Shown piece by piece: positions 8,867-17,432 of a DNA stretch of 64,000 nucleotides. This stretch comes from Caballeronia humi (GTDB lineage: Bacteria > Pseudomonadota > Gammaproteobacteria > Burkholderiales > Burkholderiaceae), in the NCBI RefSeq assembly GCF_001544475.1, contig NZ_FCNW02000010.1:62001-126000 (forward strand), in the 5' to 3' direction. Both the position numbers and the translations under genes were made by a program. A model generated the notes under the pieces. The model saw nothing but the letters and a program-made list of their open reading frames with translations. It was not told the DNA's origin and ran no database searches. Each line of letters starts with the position of its first letter. The stretch's first letter is position 1.

Positions 8867-10684
8867 TTGGACCAACTCACCGTCTCCCAACGTAACGCGC
8901 ACAACGAAAAGCTGGCGAGCTATGCGCATCGTCCGCTGGCGTTCCTGCTCCGTTACATCCGCCGTCATCCGATCGCCCACGCCACGGTTCTCACGAGCGT
9001 GTTCCTCGCGGTCGGTTGCGCCCTCGCCTCGCAGTACGCGATCAAGCATCTGATCGACGTGCTTGGCCAGGGCCGCGGACATCCGGGCCCCCTGTGGGGC
9101 GCATTCATGATCCTGGTCGGGCTGATCGCCGCCGACAACATGCTGTGGCGCGTGGGCGGCTGGGTCGGCGCGCACGCGTTCGTCACCGTGACGGGCGACT
9201 TGCGGCGTGACCTCTTCCAGTACCTGAGCGGACACTCGCCGACCTACTTCTCCGAGAAGCAGCCGGGAATGCTCGCGAGCCGCATCACCGCGACGTCGAA
9301 CGCGATCTACACGTCCGAAAACGTGATGGCGTGGAACGTTTTGCCGCCGTGCATCGCGGTGCTCGGCGCGATCGTGATGATCACGAGCGTCAATCCGCTG
9401 ATGGCGGCTGGCCTGATGACCGCCTCCGCGATCCTCGCGTTCATCCTCTACCGGCTCGCCAAGCGCGGCTCGGCGCGGCACCACAATTTTGCGTCGAAGG
9501 CGGCATCGGTCGATGGCGAACTCGTCGACGTGATCGGCAACATGGCGCTCGTGCGCGCCTTCGGCATGACGTTTCGCGAGCAAAAGCGCTTCGGCTCGAC
9601 GGTCAAGGCCGAAATGGTCGCGCGCCAGCAGAGCCTGCTGTATCTCGAAAAGCTGCGGCTGTTCCACGCGGTTGTGACGGCGATTCTGTCGGCGGGGCTG
9701 CTCGGCTGGGCGCTGTGGCTGTGGTCGCTGGGCCGCGCTACTTCGGGCGACATCGTGCTCGTCAGCTCGCTCGGTTTCACGATTTTGCATGGCACGCGCG
9801 ATCTGGCCGTCGCGCTCGTCGACGTAACGCAGCACGTCGCGCGGCTGTCCGAAGCCGTCCAGACGCTGCTCGAGCCGCACGGCATGCCGGACCGTTCGGA
9901 CGCGACCGAGCTCGTGTCGCAGGGCGGACGCGTGGATTTCGAAGGCGTGACGTTCGCGTATCCGCGCCGCCGGCCGATCCTCGACAACTTCCACCTGCAT
10001 ATCGAACCGGGCCAGCGCGTCGGGCTGATCGGCAAGTCGGGCGCGGGCAAATCGACCGTGCTCGCGCTGTTGCAGCGTTTCTACGAACCGCAGGGCGGCG
10101 TGATCCGGGTCGACGGGCAGGATATTTCGTCGATCACGCAGGACAGCCTGCGCCAGTCGATCGCGCTCGTGCCGCAGGATATTTCGCTCTTTCACCGCAC
10201 GGTTTACGAGAACATCGCGTACGGGCGGCCGGAAGCGAGCCGCGAGGAAGTGCTCGCGGCGGCCCGCGAGGCCCGCTGCACCGATTTCATCGAGGCGATG
10301 CCGGAAGGTTTCGATACGATCGTCGGCGACCGGGGCGTGAAGCTCTCCGGCGGACAACGCCAGCGAATCGCGATCGCGCGCGCCATCCTGAAGAACGCGC
10401 CGATCCTGCTGCTCGACGAAGCGACTTCCGCGCTCGACAGTTCGTCGGAGGAAGCGATCCAGCAGGCGCTCGACCGGCTGATGGTCGGCCGCACGGTGGT
10501 CGCGATCGCGCACCGGCTGTCGACGCTGCAGAATTTCGACCGGATCATCGTGATGAGTTCGGGCAAGGTCATCGACGACGGTTCGCCGCAGGAATTGCGC
10601 GACCGGCCGGGCTTGTATCGCGAATTGCTGTCAAAGCAGCATGGCAAGCTGCCGGCGGTCGTTGCGCCGACGCAGCCGGCCTGA
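8867..10684 (+). CDS. ABC transporter, fused permease and ATPase (MsbA-like exporter)
   Basis: A 605-residue half-transporter that would act as a homodimer in the inner membrane. Residues about 30-320 form the six-helix exporter domain; the nucleotide-binding domain follows with Walker A GKSGAGKS (about 388), Q-loop VPQDISLF, signature LSGGQRQR (about 493), Walker B ILLLDEATS (about 514) and the switch His in AHRLS (about 547). The layout fits the MsbA/lipid and multidrug exporter group, but the substrate is inferred only; a lipid A flippase or peptide exporter is equally possible. It is monocistronic, with a bidirectional terminator shared with otsA. Confidence 0.88.
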   Translation: MDQLTVSQRNAHNEKLASYAHRPLAFLLRYIRRHPIAHATVLTSVFLAVGCALASQYAIKHLIDVLGQGRGHPGPLWGAFMILVGLIAADNMLWRVGGWVGAHAFVTVTGDLRRDLFQYLSGHSPTYFSEKQPGMLASRITATSNAIYTSENVMAWNVLPPCIAVLGAIVMITSVNPLMAAGLMTASAILAFILYRLAKRGSARHHNFASKAASVDGELVDVIGNMALVRAFGMTFREQKRFGSTVKAEMVARQQSLLYLEKLRLFHAVVTAILSAGLLGWALWLWSLGRATSGDIVLVSSLGFTILHGTRDLAVALVDVTQHVARLSEAVQTLLEPHGMPDRSDATELVSQGGRVDFEGVTFAYPRRRPILDNFHLHIEPGQRVGLIGKSGAGKSTVLALLQRFYEPQGGVIRVDGQDISSITQDSLRQSIALVPQDISLFHRTVYENIAYGRPEASREEVLAAAREARCTDFIEAMPEGFDTIVGDRGVKLSGGQRQRIAIARAILKNAPILLLDEATSALDSSSEEAIQQALDRLMVGRTVVAIAHRLSTLQNFDRIIVMSSGKVIDDGSPQELRDRPGLYRELLSKQHGKLPAVVAPTQPA

Positions 10685-10688
10685 AGCG

Positions 10689-10717
10689 AAACGGGGCCCT
10701 CGACGCCCCGTTTTTTG
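10689..10717. terminator. Bidirectional terminator between the ABC exporter and otsA
   Basis: ACGGGGC/GCCCCGT stem with TTTTTT on the plus side, in the 37-base gap between two convergent genes. Confidence 0.8.
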
Positions 10718-10721
10718 CAGC

Positions 10722-12101
10722 TCAGTCCCGCAGATCCCGCATGAAGTTGTCCCGCCACACGGACACGTTGTTCTCCCGCAGCGAATCGAACATTTCCCGA
10801 TAACGCGCCTGCCGATCCGCGAGAGGCATCGCGAGCGCGGTTGCCAGGGCGTCAGCCATGCCGTCGATGTCGAGCGGGTTGACGATCAGCGCCCCGTTCA
10901 GCTCACGCGCCGCGCCCGCGAACTGCGACAGCACGAGCACGCCGGGATCGGCCGGGTCCTGCGCCGACACATATTCCTTCGCCACCAGGTTCATTCCGTC
11001 GCGCAACGGCGTGACGAACCCGACGTGCGATTCGCGAAACAGCGCCGCAAGCACCGGCCGCTCGTACTGGCGGTGGATATAGCGGATCGGCGTCCAGTCG
11101 AGTTCGGCGTAACGGCCGTTGATCCGTCCCGATTCGGCTTCGAGTTGCAAACGGATGTCGCGATACGCATCGACATCGGAGCGCGTCGGCGGCGCGATCT
11201 GCAGGAACGACACGTTGTTGCGCTGCTGCGGCGCGTGCTCGATCAGCCGCTCGAACGCGCGAAAACGCTCCACGAGGCCCTTCGAATAATCGAGCCGGTC
11301 GACGCTCATCACGAGCTTGCGCTGATGCAGCGTCGCCTTGACGGTGCGCACGTCACGGCCGCTTTCGCCGTCCTTCGCGAGCGCGGCTATCTCGTCCGGA
11401 TAGACACCGATCGGATACGCCGCCGCCTTCAAGGTCTTGCCGAACGCGCTGATTTCACACGGTTTCGACGCGTGACGCTCGATCGACCCGTTCGCCTCGC
11501 ACTCAATGTAATCGCAAAAAGCGCGCAGATCGGGCGCGGTCTGAAAACCGAGCAGATCGAAGGAACAGAGCGCCTCGGCGAGTTCGCGATGACGCGGCAC
11601 GGACAGCAGAATCTGCGACGCCGGAAATGGAATGTGCAGGAAAAATCCGATCCGGTTCGTCACGCCGATTTCGCGCAGCGCCTGCGCGAACGGAATCAGG
11701 TGATAGTCGTGGACCCAGATCACATCGTCGGGCTTCAGGAGCGGCGCGAGCTGTTGCGCGAGCCAGCGGTTCACACGGCAATAGCCGTCGAATTCGTGGC
11801 GGTCGAACTGGATCAGGTCCGGCCGGTAGTGGAACGCGGGCCAGAGCGTCGCGTTCGAAAAGCCGCGGTAATACTGGTCGTAATCGCGTCGCACGAGGCC
11901 GATCGTCGCGAAGGTCACCGGCCCGCGCTCTTCCAGCGTGATGCCCTCCGGCGGCGCCGACACCACGTCGCCGCTCCAGCCGAACCACATGCCGCCGGTT
12001 TCCTTGAGCGCATCGTAGACGCCGACCGCGAGCCCGCCCGCCGCCGGGCCGCCTTCGGAAATCGGCGCGACGCGGTTCGACACGATGATCAGACGGCTCA
12101 C
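10722..12101 (-). CDS. otsA: Alpha,alpha-trehalose-phosphate synthase
   Basis: A 459-residue GT20 enzyme that joins UDP-glucose and glucose-6-phosphate to trehalose-6-phosphate, the first step of osmoprotectant trehalose synthesis. The start SRLIIVSNRVAPISEGG and GGLAVGVYDAL form the phosphate-binding region; WVHDYHL, SVDRLDYSKGL and the donor-site DGMNLVAKEY are all visible. It starts with GTG, and its GTG overlaps the otsB stop (GTGA), so the two are translationally coupled with otsB first. Length is close to E. coli OtsA (474). Confidence 0.95.
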   Translation of the reverse strand: MSRLIIVSNRVAPISEGGPAAGGLAVGVYDALKETGGMWFGWSGDVVSAPPEGITLEERGPVTFATIGLVRRDYDQYYRGFSNATLWPAFHYRPDLIQFDRHEFDGYCRVNRWLAQQLAPLLKPDDVIWVHDYHLIPFAQALREIGVTNRIGFFLHIPFPASQILLSVPRHRELAEALCSFDLLGFQTAPDLRAFCDYIECEANGSIERHASKPCEISAFGKTLKAAAYPIGVYPDEIAALAKDGESGRDVRTVKATLHQRKLVMSVDRLDYSKGLVERFRAFERLIEHAPQQRNNVSFLQIAPPTRSDVDAYRDIRLQLEAESGRINGRYAELDWTPIRYIHRQYERPVLAALFRESHVGFVTPLRDGMNLVAKEYVSAQDPADPGVLVLSQFAGAARELNGALIVNPLDIDGMADALATALAMPLADRQARYREMFDSLRENNVSVWRDNFMRDLRD

Positions 12102-12850
12102 GCGCGCGGCTCCGCGTCGCCCGCGATTTGCTGGAGCCAGTCGAGAAACGCCGGCACCGACTCGATGCGCGCGTGCGCGATCGTATCGCCGGCGCCGACC
12201 TTGATCGACAGCCCGCCGGTTTCGTTGACGACCGCGAAGCCCTTTTCGTCGGTCAGATCGTCGCCGACGAACACCGGCCGGCGGCCCGTGAACGGCGGCT
12301 CGCTCAGGAACGCGCGCACCGCGCGGCCCTTGTCGACGTCCTTCGGCTTGATCTCGTAGACCATCTTGCCGGGCTGCAGCACGTAGGCATCGGCGTATTC
12401 GCGCACGAGCCGCTCGGTGGCCTCGCGCGCGGCCGGCTCGCGATCCGGCGCATTGCGGTAGTGCAGCGCGAGCGCCGCGCCCTTGATTTCGAGCAGCATC
12501 CCGGGATGGCGGCTGACCACGTCTTCGAGGATATGCTCCATGCGGAGCAACCGCTCGTCGTTGAAGCCGATGCGCTGCACGTCGCCGTTCGAATCGCGCC
12601 GCTCGGCGCCGTGCAGGCCCGCGATCGGCAGATCGGGAATCGCGAGGTACGTGTCGATGCTGTCGATGCCCCGCCCCGATACCACCGCGACGGCGCCGTT
12701 CGTCGCGCGCCGGAGCGTCGTCAGAAGGTCGGGCACGACGCGCGGCACGACGATGCCATCGGGCGTCGGCGCAAGCTCGACGAGCGTGCCGTCGAAGTCG
12801 AAGAAGAACGCGGTATCGGCGAGGGAGAGTGTGCGAGGGAGAGCTTGCAT
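12098..12850 (-). CDS. otsB: Trehalose-6-phosphate phosphatase
   Basis: A 250-residue HAD phosphatase releasing trehalose from the OtsA product. Motif I is FFFDFDGTLVEL (nucleophile is the first Asp), motif II the VVSGR region, and motif IV VFVGDDLTDEKGF. I chose ATG 12850 because it puts the HAD motif at the usual distance and has an AGG upstream; an in-frame ATG at 12895 would add 15 basic residues. It forms an otsB-otsA operon. Expression control is not visible, and osmotic regulation is known only for the family. Confidence 0.92.
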   Translation of the reverse strand: MQALPRTLSLADTAFFFDFDGTLVELAPTPDGIVVPRVVPDLLTTLRRATNGAVAVVSGRGIDSIDTYLAIPDLPIAGLHGAERRDSNGDVQRIGFNDERLLRMEHILEDVVSRHPGMLLEIKGAALALHYRNAPDREPAAREATERLVREYADAYVLQPGKMVYEIKPKDVDKGRAVRAFLSEPPFTGRRPVFVGDDLTDEKGFAVVNETGGLSIKVGAGDTIAHARIESVPAFLDWLQQIAGDAEPRA

Positions 12851-13158
12851 CGATGGTTGCCTTTGCACCGGAGATGACCGGAAAAGTTTGCGCATCTTAC
12901 CGCGAGCGATGGGGATTTCGAGATGCGGGCGGGCGATCGTTCAGTCGCGAAGGTGGGTTTGCTTTTGCGCGTGTCCGTTATAGCGTCTTGATACGCGAGC
13001 ATCATCGCGATGATGCACCCTGACAGTGCTGAAGCCGTTTTTTTGCGATACGACTTCAGCGCCGCCTCATCTGATCGAGTCAGAATGGGGTTTTTTGTTC
13101 CGGGCGCGAGGCAGCGATGAGGGCGCGGATTGAGGGGGCGAAGAGTCTCGGCAACGGC
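12851..13158. other. Non-coding region upstream of otsB
   Basis: About 308 bases with no gene seen. An imperfect inverted repeat (GCTGAAG...CTTCAGC, 13029-13062) surrounds a T-run. The otsB promoter must lie here but no convincing hexamers were found. Confidence 0.5.
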
Positions 13159-13641
13159 CTACGAACGCCGCATCCAGACATGCAGGATGCCGTCCTCATC
13201 ATGGACATCGGAGATCGGCTCGAAGCCGAACGCCCCGTAGAACTTCTGCAGGTGCGCCTGTGCGTGCAGACGAATCGGCTGCTGCGGCCATTGCGCGACG
13301 ATCTGCCCGAGCACGCGCTCGAGCATCGCGTTACCGAGCTTCAGGCCACGATAACCGGCCGTCGTCAGCACCCGGCCGATGCGTATATCCGTTTCCGAGC
13401 GATCCCACTGACCCGGCAAAAGCACGCGCAGATAGGCTGCGAGTTCGGGACGCTTGTCGCCCTCGCCGTACACCAGCAAATGCCACGCGTCGATGTCGAG
13501 CCCGTCGATATCGTTGTAGAGACAGTCCTGCTCGACGATGAACACGGCGCTGCGCGCCGCGAGCATGTCGTAGACCTCCATGGCCGAGAGATCGTTGAAG
13601 TGTTTCCAGCGCCAGTCGAAACGAGAGAGGTGGTCGGTCAT
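13159..13641 (-). CDS. elaA: ElaA-type GNAT N-acetyltransferase
   Basis: A 160-residue acetyl-CoA-dependent acyltransferase. WRWKHFNDLSAMEVYDML and VFIVEQDCLYNDIDGLD are typical of the ElaA group; the acetyl-CoA loop is seen in RIGRVLTTAGYRGLKLGN. The late HAQAHLQKFYGAFGFEP is the usual GNAT C-terminal motif. The substrate is unknown. I chose ATG 13641 (MTDHLSRFDW) over the in-frame ATG at 13668, which would add nine residues of Pro-rich sequence. It is a single gene next to the tRNA cluster. Confidence 0.85.
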   Translation of the reverse strand: MTDHLSRFDWRWKHFNDLSAMEVYDMLAARSAVFIVEQDCLYNDIDGLDIDAWHLLVYGEGDKRPELAAYLRVLLPGQWDRSETDIRIGRVLTTAGYRGLKLGNAMLERVLGQIVAQWPQQPIRLHAQAHLQKFYGAFGFEPISDVHDEDGILHVWMRRS

Positions 13642-13744
13642 GTTTGATCGCGGGCCGGGCGGCATCATCGCGCCCCGCCGATGAGAAAGTCTGCAATTAT
13701 GCCGCGATGTTGGCGATGCGAAGCACGCACCGGACGCGCAAAAA

Positions 13745-13775
13745 GAAAAAGCCCTGACAAGTCAGGGCTTTTTCT
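13745..13775 (-). terminator. Terminator after the tRNA-Gly/Cys cluster
   Basis: GCCCTGAC-AA-GTCAGGGC flanked by A-runs and T-runs on both sides, just after tRNA-Cys. It could work in both directions. Confidence 0.8.
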
Positions 13776-13780
13776 CTTAC

Positions 13781-13854
13781 TGGAGGCGCGAACCGGAGTC
13801 GAACCGGTCTAAACGGCTTTGCAGGCCGCTGCATAACCGCTTTGCTATCGCGCC
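13781..13854 (-). tRNA. tRNA-Cys (anticodon GCA)
   Basis: On the minus strand GGCGCGA pairs with TCGCGCC, the anticodon loop reads CTGCAAA, the T loop is GTTCGACTC, and CCA is encoded. It is the last gene of the tRNA cluster; a hairpin at 13913-13937 separates it from the Gly gene before it. Confidence 0.95.
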
Positions 13855-13939
13855 GTAAGCGGTGTCTGGTGTCGGCCGACGTTCAGAAGCATTCGGCCGG
13901 TCCACCAAACAAAAAGGGAAGCCTAGCTTCCCCTTTGAT

Positions 13940-14015
13940 TGGAGCGGGAGACGAGGCTCGAACTCGCGACCTCAACCTTGGCAAGGTTGCGCTCTACCAA
14001 CTGAGCTACTCCCGC
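13940..14015 (-). tRNA. tRNA-Gly (anticodon GCC), second copy
   Basis: Minus-strand cloverleaf with acceptor GCGGGAG/CTCCCGC, D arm AGCTCAGTTGGTAGAGC, anticodon loop TTGCCAA and encoded CCA. Its sequence is identical to the copy at 14074-14149. Confidence 0.96.
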
Positions 14016-14073
14016 ATTGTCCTGCATTTCCTGCCGTGCCACCGATGCGCCATACACCGACGGCTTCAAAACC

Positions 14074-14149
14074 TGGAGCGGGAGACGAGGCTCGAACTCG
14101 CGACCTCAACCTTGGCAAGGTTGCGCTCTACCAACTGAGCTACTCCCGC
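14074..14149 (-). tRNA. tRNA-Gly (anticodon GCC), first copy
   Basis: Same cloverleaf as the copy at 13940, separated from it by 58 unrelated bases. It is the promoter-proximal gene of the Gly-Gly-Cys transcript. Confidence 0.96.
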
Positions 14150-14208
14150 ATTCACTACTTTTCCGCCTTGCGTGCGCTTCGTTTCAGCGCTCACTCGACA
14201 GAAACGAG

Positions 14209-14237
14209 ATTATGTAGAAGCCCTGAAGCCCTGTCAA
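14209..14237 (-). promoter_or_regulatory. Promoter of the tRNA-Gly/Gly/Cys cluster
   Basis: On the minus strand a perfect TTGACA (14232-14237), 17 bases and CATAAT (14209-14214) lie about 60 bases before the first tRNA-Gly. A very strong housekeeping promoter. Confidence 0.85.
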
Positions 14238-14273
14238 TAGTTTTGTATGCGCCCTTTCACTCTGCGACGCAAT

Positions 14274-14870
14274 TTATAGCATCCCGCCCCGCTCGCGGAT
14301 TTGCGGCCACGCGAGCTTCATGTAATAGAGCATCGACCACACCGTCAGGAAGGCCGCGACGTAGATGAGCAATAGGCCCCAGACGCGCGTATCGATCACC
14401 CACTGCGTGCCCGCGATCCGCAACTGCCCGTAGAAAAGCAGCATTGGAATGGCGACCATCTGGCAGACGGTCTTGAACTTGCCGAGCGAGTTCACGGCGA
14501 CGCTCTTCGACGCGCCGATCTGCGCCATCCATTCGCGTAGCGCCGAAATCGTGATCTCGCGACCGACTATGACAAGCGCGATCACCGCGTTCAGGCGCAT
14601 CAGTTGCACGAGGACGAGCAGCGCTGCGGTGACCATCAGCTTGTCGGCGACGGGATCGAGGAACGCGCCGAACGACGACGTCTGGTTGAGCTTGCGCGCG
14701 AGAAAGCCGTCGAACCAGTCGGTGAGGGCGGCGAGCACGAAGATGATCATCGCGAGCAGATTGCGATGCTCCGGGCTCATCATCACGTCCGGCAAGTAGA
14801 AGATGCCCACGACAAGCGGAATCAGCACGATTCGCAGCCACGTCAGGAAAATCGGGAGGTTGAACGGCAT
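14274..14870 (-). CDS. pgsA: CDP-diacylglycerol-glycerol-3-phosphate 3-phosphatidyltransferase
   Basis: A 198-residue inner-membrane enzyme that makes phosphatidylglycerol phosphate, the committed step to phosphatidylglycerol and cardiolipin. The CDP-alcohol phosphotransferase motif is seen as DWFDGFLARKL followed by GAFLDPVADKL, with the metal-binding Asp residues. About six hydrophobic segments. I chose ATG 14870 (MPFNLPIFLTWLR); the ATG at 14906 would add a short His/Ser/Pro-rich lead. uvrC is upstream on the same strand, a neighbourhood also common in gammaproteobacteria. Confidence 0.94.
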   Translation of the reverse strand: MPFNLPIFLTWLRIVLIPLVVGIFYLPDVMMSPEHRNLLAMIIFVLAALTDWFDGFLARKLNQTSSFGAFLDPVADKLMVTAALLVLVQLMRLNAVIALVIVGREITISALREWMAQIGASKSVAVNSLGKFKTVCQMVAIPMLLFYGQLRIAGTQWVIDTRVWGLLLIYVAAFLTVWSMLYYMKLAWPQIRERGGML

Positions 14871-14982
14871 CGGCTGAGGCGAGGCATCGTGTGAGGGAGG
14901 TGCCATTGTGCCGCGTCGACCCTCATGTCACAAGGCGAGGGGCGGGCGCCAGGCTGCGCGGCGCACTGCGGTTCGCCCCACC

Positions 14983-17313
14983 TCAATGCAACTGCCGATA
15001 AATCTGCTCGGCGAGTGCAAGCGAAATCCCTTCGACGCTCGCCAGATCCTCGACGCTCGCCGCCTGTACGCCGCGCAGTCCGCCGAAACGCGACAACAGC
15101 CGCTGCCGCCGCTTCGCCCCAACGCCTTCCAGCTCCTCCAGCCGCGACGTCTGCCGCGTCTTCGCGCGCTTTGCGCGCATGCCGGTGATCGCGAAGCGGT
15201 GCGCTTCGTCGCGGATCTGCGCCACGAGCATCAGCGCCGCGCTCTCCTTGCCGAGTTCGAGCGGCGCCCGGCCGTCGGCGAAGATCAACGTCTCCAGCCC
15301 GACCTTGCGCCCCTCGCCCTTCGCGACGCCGACCAGCATCCCGCGATCGAGTCCCAGTTCCGCGAACACTTGCCGCGCGATTTCGACCTGCCCTTTGCCG
15401 CCGTCGATCAGGACGATATTCGGCAACAGGCCGCCCGCCGCGACGGGTTCGGCCGCGTCCGGCGTGACGTTGGGATCGGCGGCGTCTTCGGGCTGGAGCG
15501 TCGTGGCTTCGTCGGCAGCGTTGGCGGCGGCTTGCGCGAGCATCTTCTCGTAGCGGCGCGTGAGGACCTGACGCATCGCGGCGTAATCGTCGCCGGGGGT
15601 GATGCCGGTGATGTTGTAGCGACGGTACTCGCCCGACTGCATCTTGTGCCGGTGATAGACGACGCACGACGCCTGCGTCGCCTCGCCCATCGTGTGGCTG
15701 ATGTCGAAACACTCGATGCGCAGTTGCGCGAGGTCGTCCATTTCCAGGCTCAACGTGTCTGCGAGCGAGCGCGTACGGGCTTGCTGCGAACCCTGTTCGG
15801 ACAGCAGACGCGCGAGCGCGAGTTTCGCGTTCTGCTCGGCCATCGAGAGCCACACGCGCTTCTGGCCCTGCGGCTGGCGCAGCAGCGTGACCTTGTGGCC
15901 GGCCTGCTCGATCAGCAGATCGACGAGTTCGCGGCTCGCGGGCGCGTGGCTCACGACCAGTACCGGCGGTACGCGATTGCCGATGTAGTGCTGCGCGATG
16001 AATGCTTCGAGCACTTCGGATTCGAGGGCGCCTTCGCGGGCGGGGAGTGTGGGTTCCGGGCCGGCGTCGGCGGAGTCGGGAATATTGTCAGCCGCAGTTT
16101 CCGGGCGAGCGTCCCCGGCGGCGGTGGAAAACGCTTTGTCGGCGCGTGTGGAAATAAGGTGCCGCGATGCGGCTCCAGTGCCGACGTCCTCGTCGGCGCC
16201 GGAAATCTCCGCGCCCGAATGCACCGCGTCAAGCTGGTCCGCCGTCGCCGCTGCGCGAACCTCCTCGCCCACGGTAGAAAGTGGCTCGGCACCCGCCCCA
16301 ACCGCCGCGTCCGCGCCGATCCCGTCGTCAGCACCGGCAAGCGCTTCCTCCGCCCCCACCTCCTCCACCACGATCGGCGCGATCCCTTCGATCAACTCCC
16401 CCTCGTCATCCTCGCCTACCGCATCCCCGAGTCCGAGTGCCGCTTCGACATGCGTCGGGAAATACGCCTTGTCGCCGAGGTGCCGCCCGCCGCGCACCAT
16501 CGCGAGGTTCACGCAGATTTTGCCGCCCAAGGCGACCACCGCAAGGATATCGACGTCGTTATCGCCGCCGACTTCGATCGCCTGCTGATGCAGCACCGTC
16601 GACAGCGAACTCATCTGGTTGCGCACCGCCGCCGCCTGCTCGAACTTCAGCTCGGCGGCGAACCCGTGCATCTTCTGCTCAAGCTCCTTCATTACTTCGC
16701 TCTGCCGCCCGAGCAGAAAGCGCGACGCGTTCGCGACGTCGCGGGCGTAATCCTCCTCGCTTACCAGCCCGACACACGGCGCCGTGCAGCGCCCGATCTG
16801 ATGCAGCAGGCACGGCCGCGTGCGGTTCGTGAAAACCGAGTCCTCGCAAGTGCGCAACTGGAACACGCGCTGCAGGATCTGGATGCTCTCGCGCACCGCC
16901 CACGCACTCGGAAACGGTCCGAAATACTGGTTCTTTTTATCGACAGCCCCGCGGTAATACGCCATGCGCGGAAACTGATGGCCCGTCAGCTTCAGATATG
17001 GATAAGACTTGTCGTCGCGGAAGAGGATGTTGTAGCGCGGCGTCAGAGCCTTGATTAGATTATTCTCAAGCAAAAGCGCTTCGGCTTCGGAGCGCGTGAC
17101 GGTCGTCTCGATCTTGCGGATACGCGTCACCATCATCGCGATGCGCGGCGAATGGAGCGTCTTCGTGAAATAGCTCGATACGCGTTTCTTCAGGTTGCGC
17201 GCCTTGCCGACGTACAGCACGGCGCCCTCGGCGTCGTAGTAGCGGTACACGCCGGGCAGGTGGGGCAACTGGGCGAGAATCTTCCTGGGATCGAAAACGT
17301 CGGTGTCTGTCAT
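14983..17313 (-). CDS. uvrC: Excinuclease ABC subunit C
   Basis: A 776-residue nuclease making both incisions in nucleotide excision repair. The GIY-YIG domain is at about residues 15-95 ([20 protein letters not shown]), then a Cys cluster ([15 protein letters not shown]), the UVR segment (about 205-240), the RNase H-like 3'-domain ([30 protein letters not shown]) and C-terminal helix-hairpin-helix motifs. It is much longer than E. coli UvrC (610) because of a Glu/Ala/Gly/Asp-rich stretch at about 300-435 and a smaller one at about 590-625. All catalytic parts are in frame, so I take the insertions as spacers, not damage. Confidence 0.95.
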   Translation of the reverse strand: MTDTDVFDPRKILAQLPHLPGVYRYYDAEGAVLYVGKARNLKKRVSSYFTKTLHSPRIAMMVTRIRKIETTVTRSEAEALLLENNLIKALTPRYNILFRDDKSYPYLKLTGHQFPRMAYYRGAVDKKNQYFGPFPSAWAVRESIQILQRVFQLRTCEDSVFTNRTRPCLLHQIGRCTAPCVGLVSEEDYARDVANASRFLLGRQSEVMKELEQKMHGFAAELKFEQAAAVRNQMSSLSTVLHQQAIEVGGDNDVDILAVVALGGKICVNLAMVRGGRHLGDKAYFPTHVEAALGLGDAVGEDDEGELIEGIAPIVVEEVGAEEALAGADDGIGADAAVGAGAEPLSTVGEEVRAAATADQLDAVHSGAEISGADEDVGTGAASRHLISTRADKAFSTAAGDARPETAADNIPDSADAGPEPTLPAREGALESEVLEAFIAQHYIGNRVPPVLVVSHAPASRELVDLLIEQAGHKVTLLRQPQGQKRVWLSMAEQNAKLALARLLSEQGSQQARTRSLADTLSLEMDDLAQLRIECFDISHTMGEATQASCVVYHRHKMQSGEYRRYNITGITPGDDYAAMRQVLTRRYEKMLAQAAANAADEATTLQPEDAADPNVTPDAAEPVAAGGLLPNIVLIDGGKGQVEIARQVFAELGLDRGMLVGVAKGEGRKVGLETLIFADGRAPLELGKESAALMLVAQIRDEAHRFAITGMRAKRAKTRQTSRLEELEGVGAKRRQRLLSRFGGLRGVQAASVEDLASVEGISLALAEQIYRQLH

Positions 17314-17432
17314 GCAGAAGAATGCAGCGGATGGGTGCGGATGCCGGACGCGCGGTGCTGTAAAGCAATCAGCACTGTCCTAGAATCGCCAGTTTAGATC
17401 ATTCCGCGGCGCTCTCGCCGCGCAAGGCGTCC

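Noticed and set aside
8798-10513. Open frame of 571 codons opposite the ABC exporter
   Set aside because: Composition typical of an antisense frame (Arg, His, Asp, Val); the plus strand shows all ABC motifs.
10641-12359. Open frame of 572 codons opposite otsA/otsB
   Set aside because: Overlaps three genes and has no domain; otsA and otsB are well supported.
14908-17058. Open frame of 716 codons on the plus strand opposite uvrC
   Set aside because: Arg-rich, no motifs; the minus strand carries a complete UvrC.
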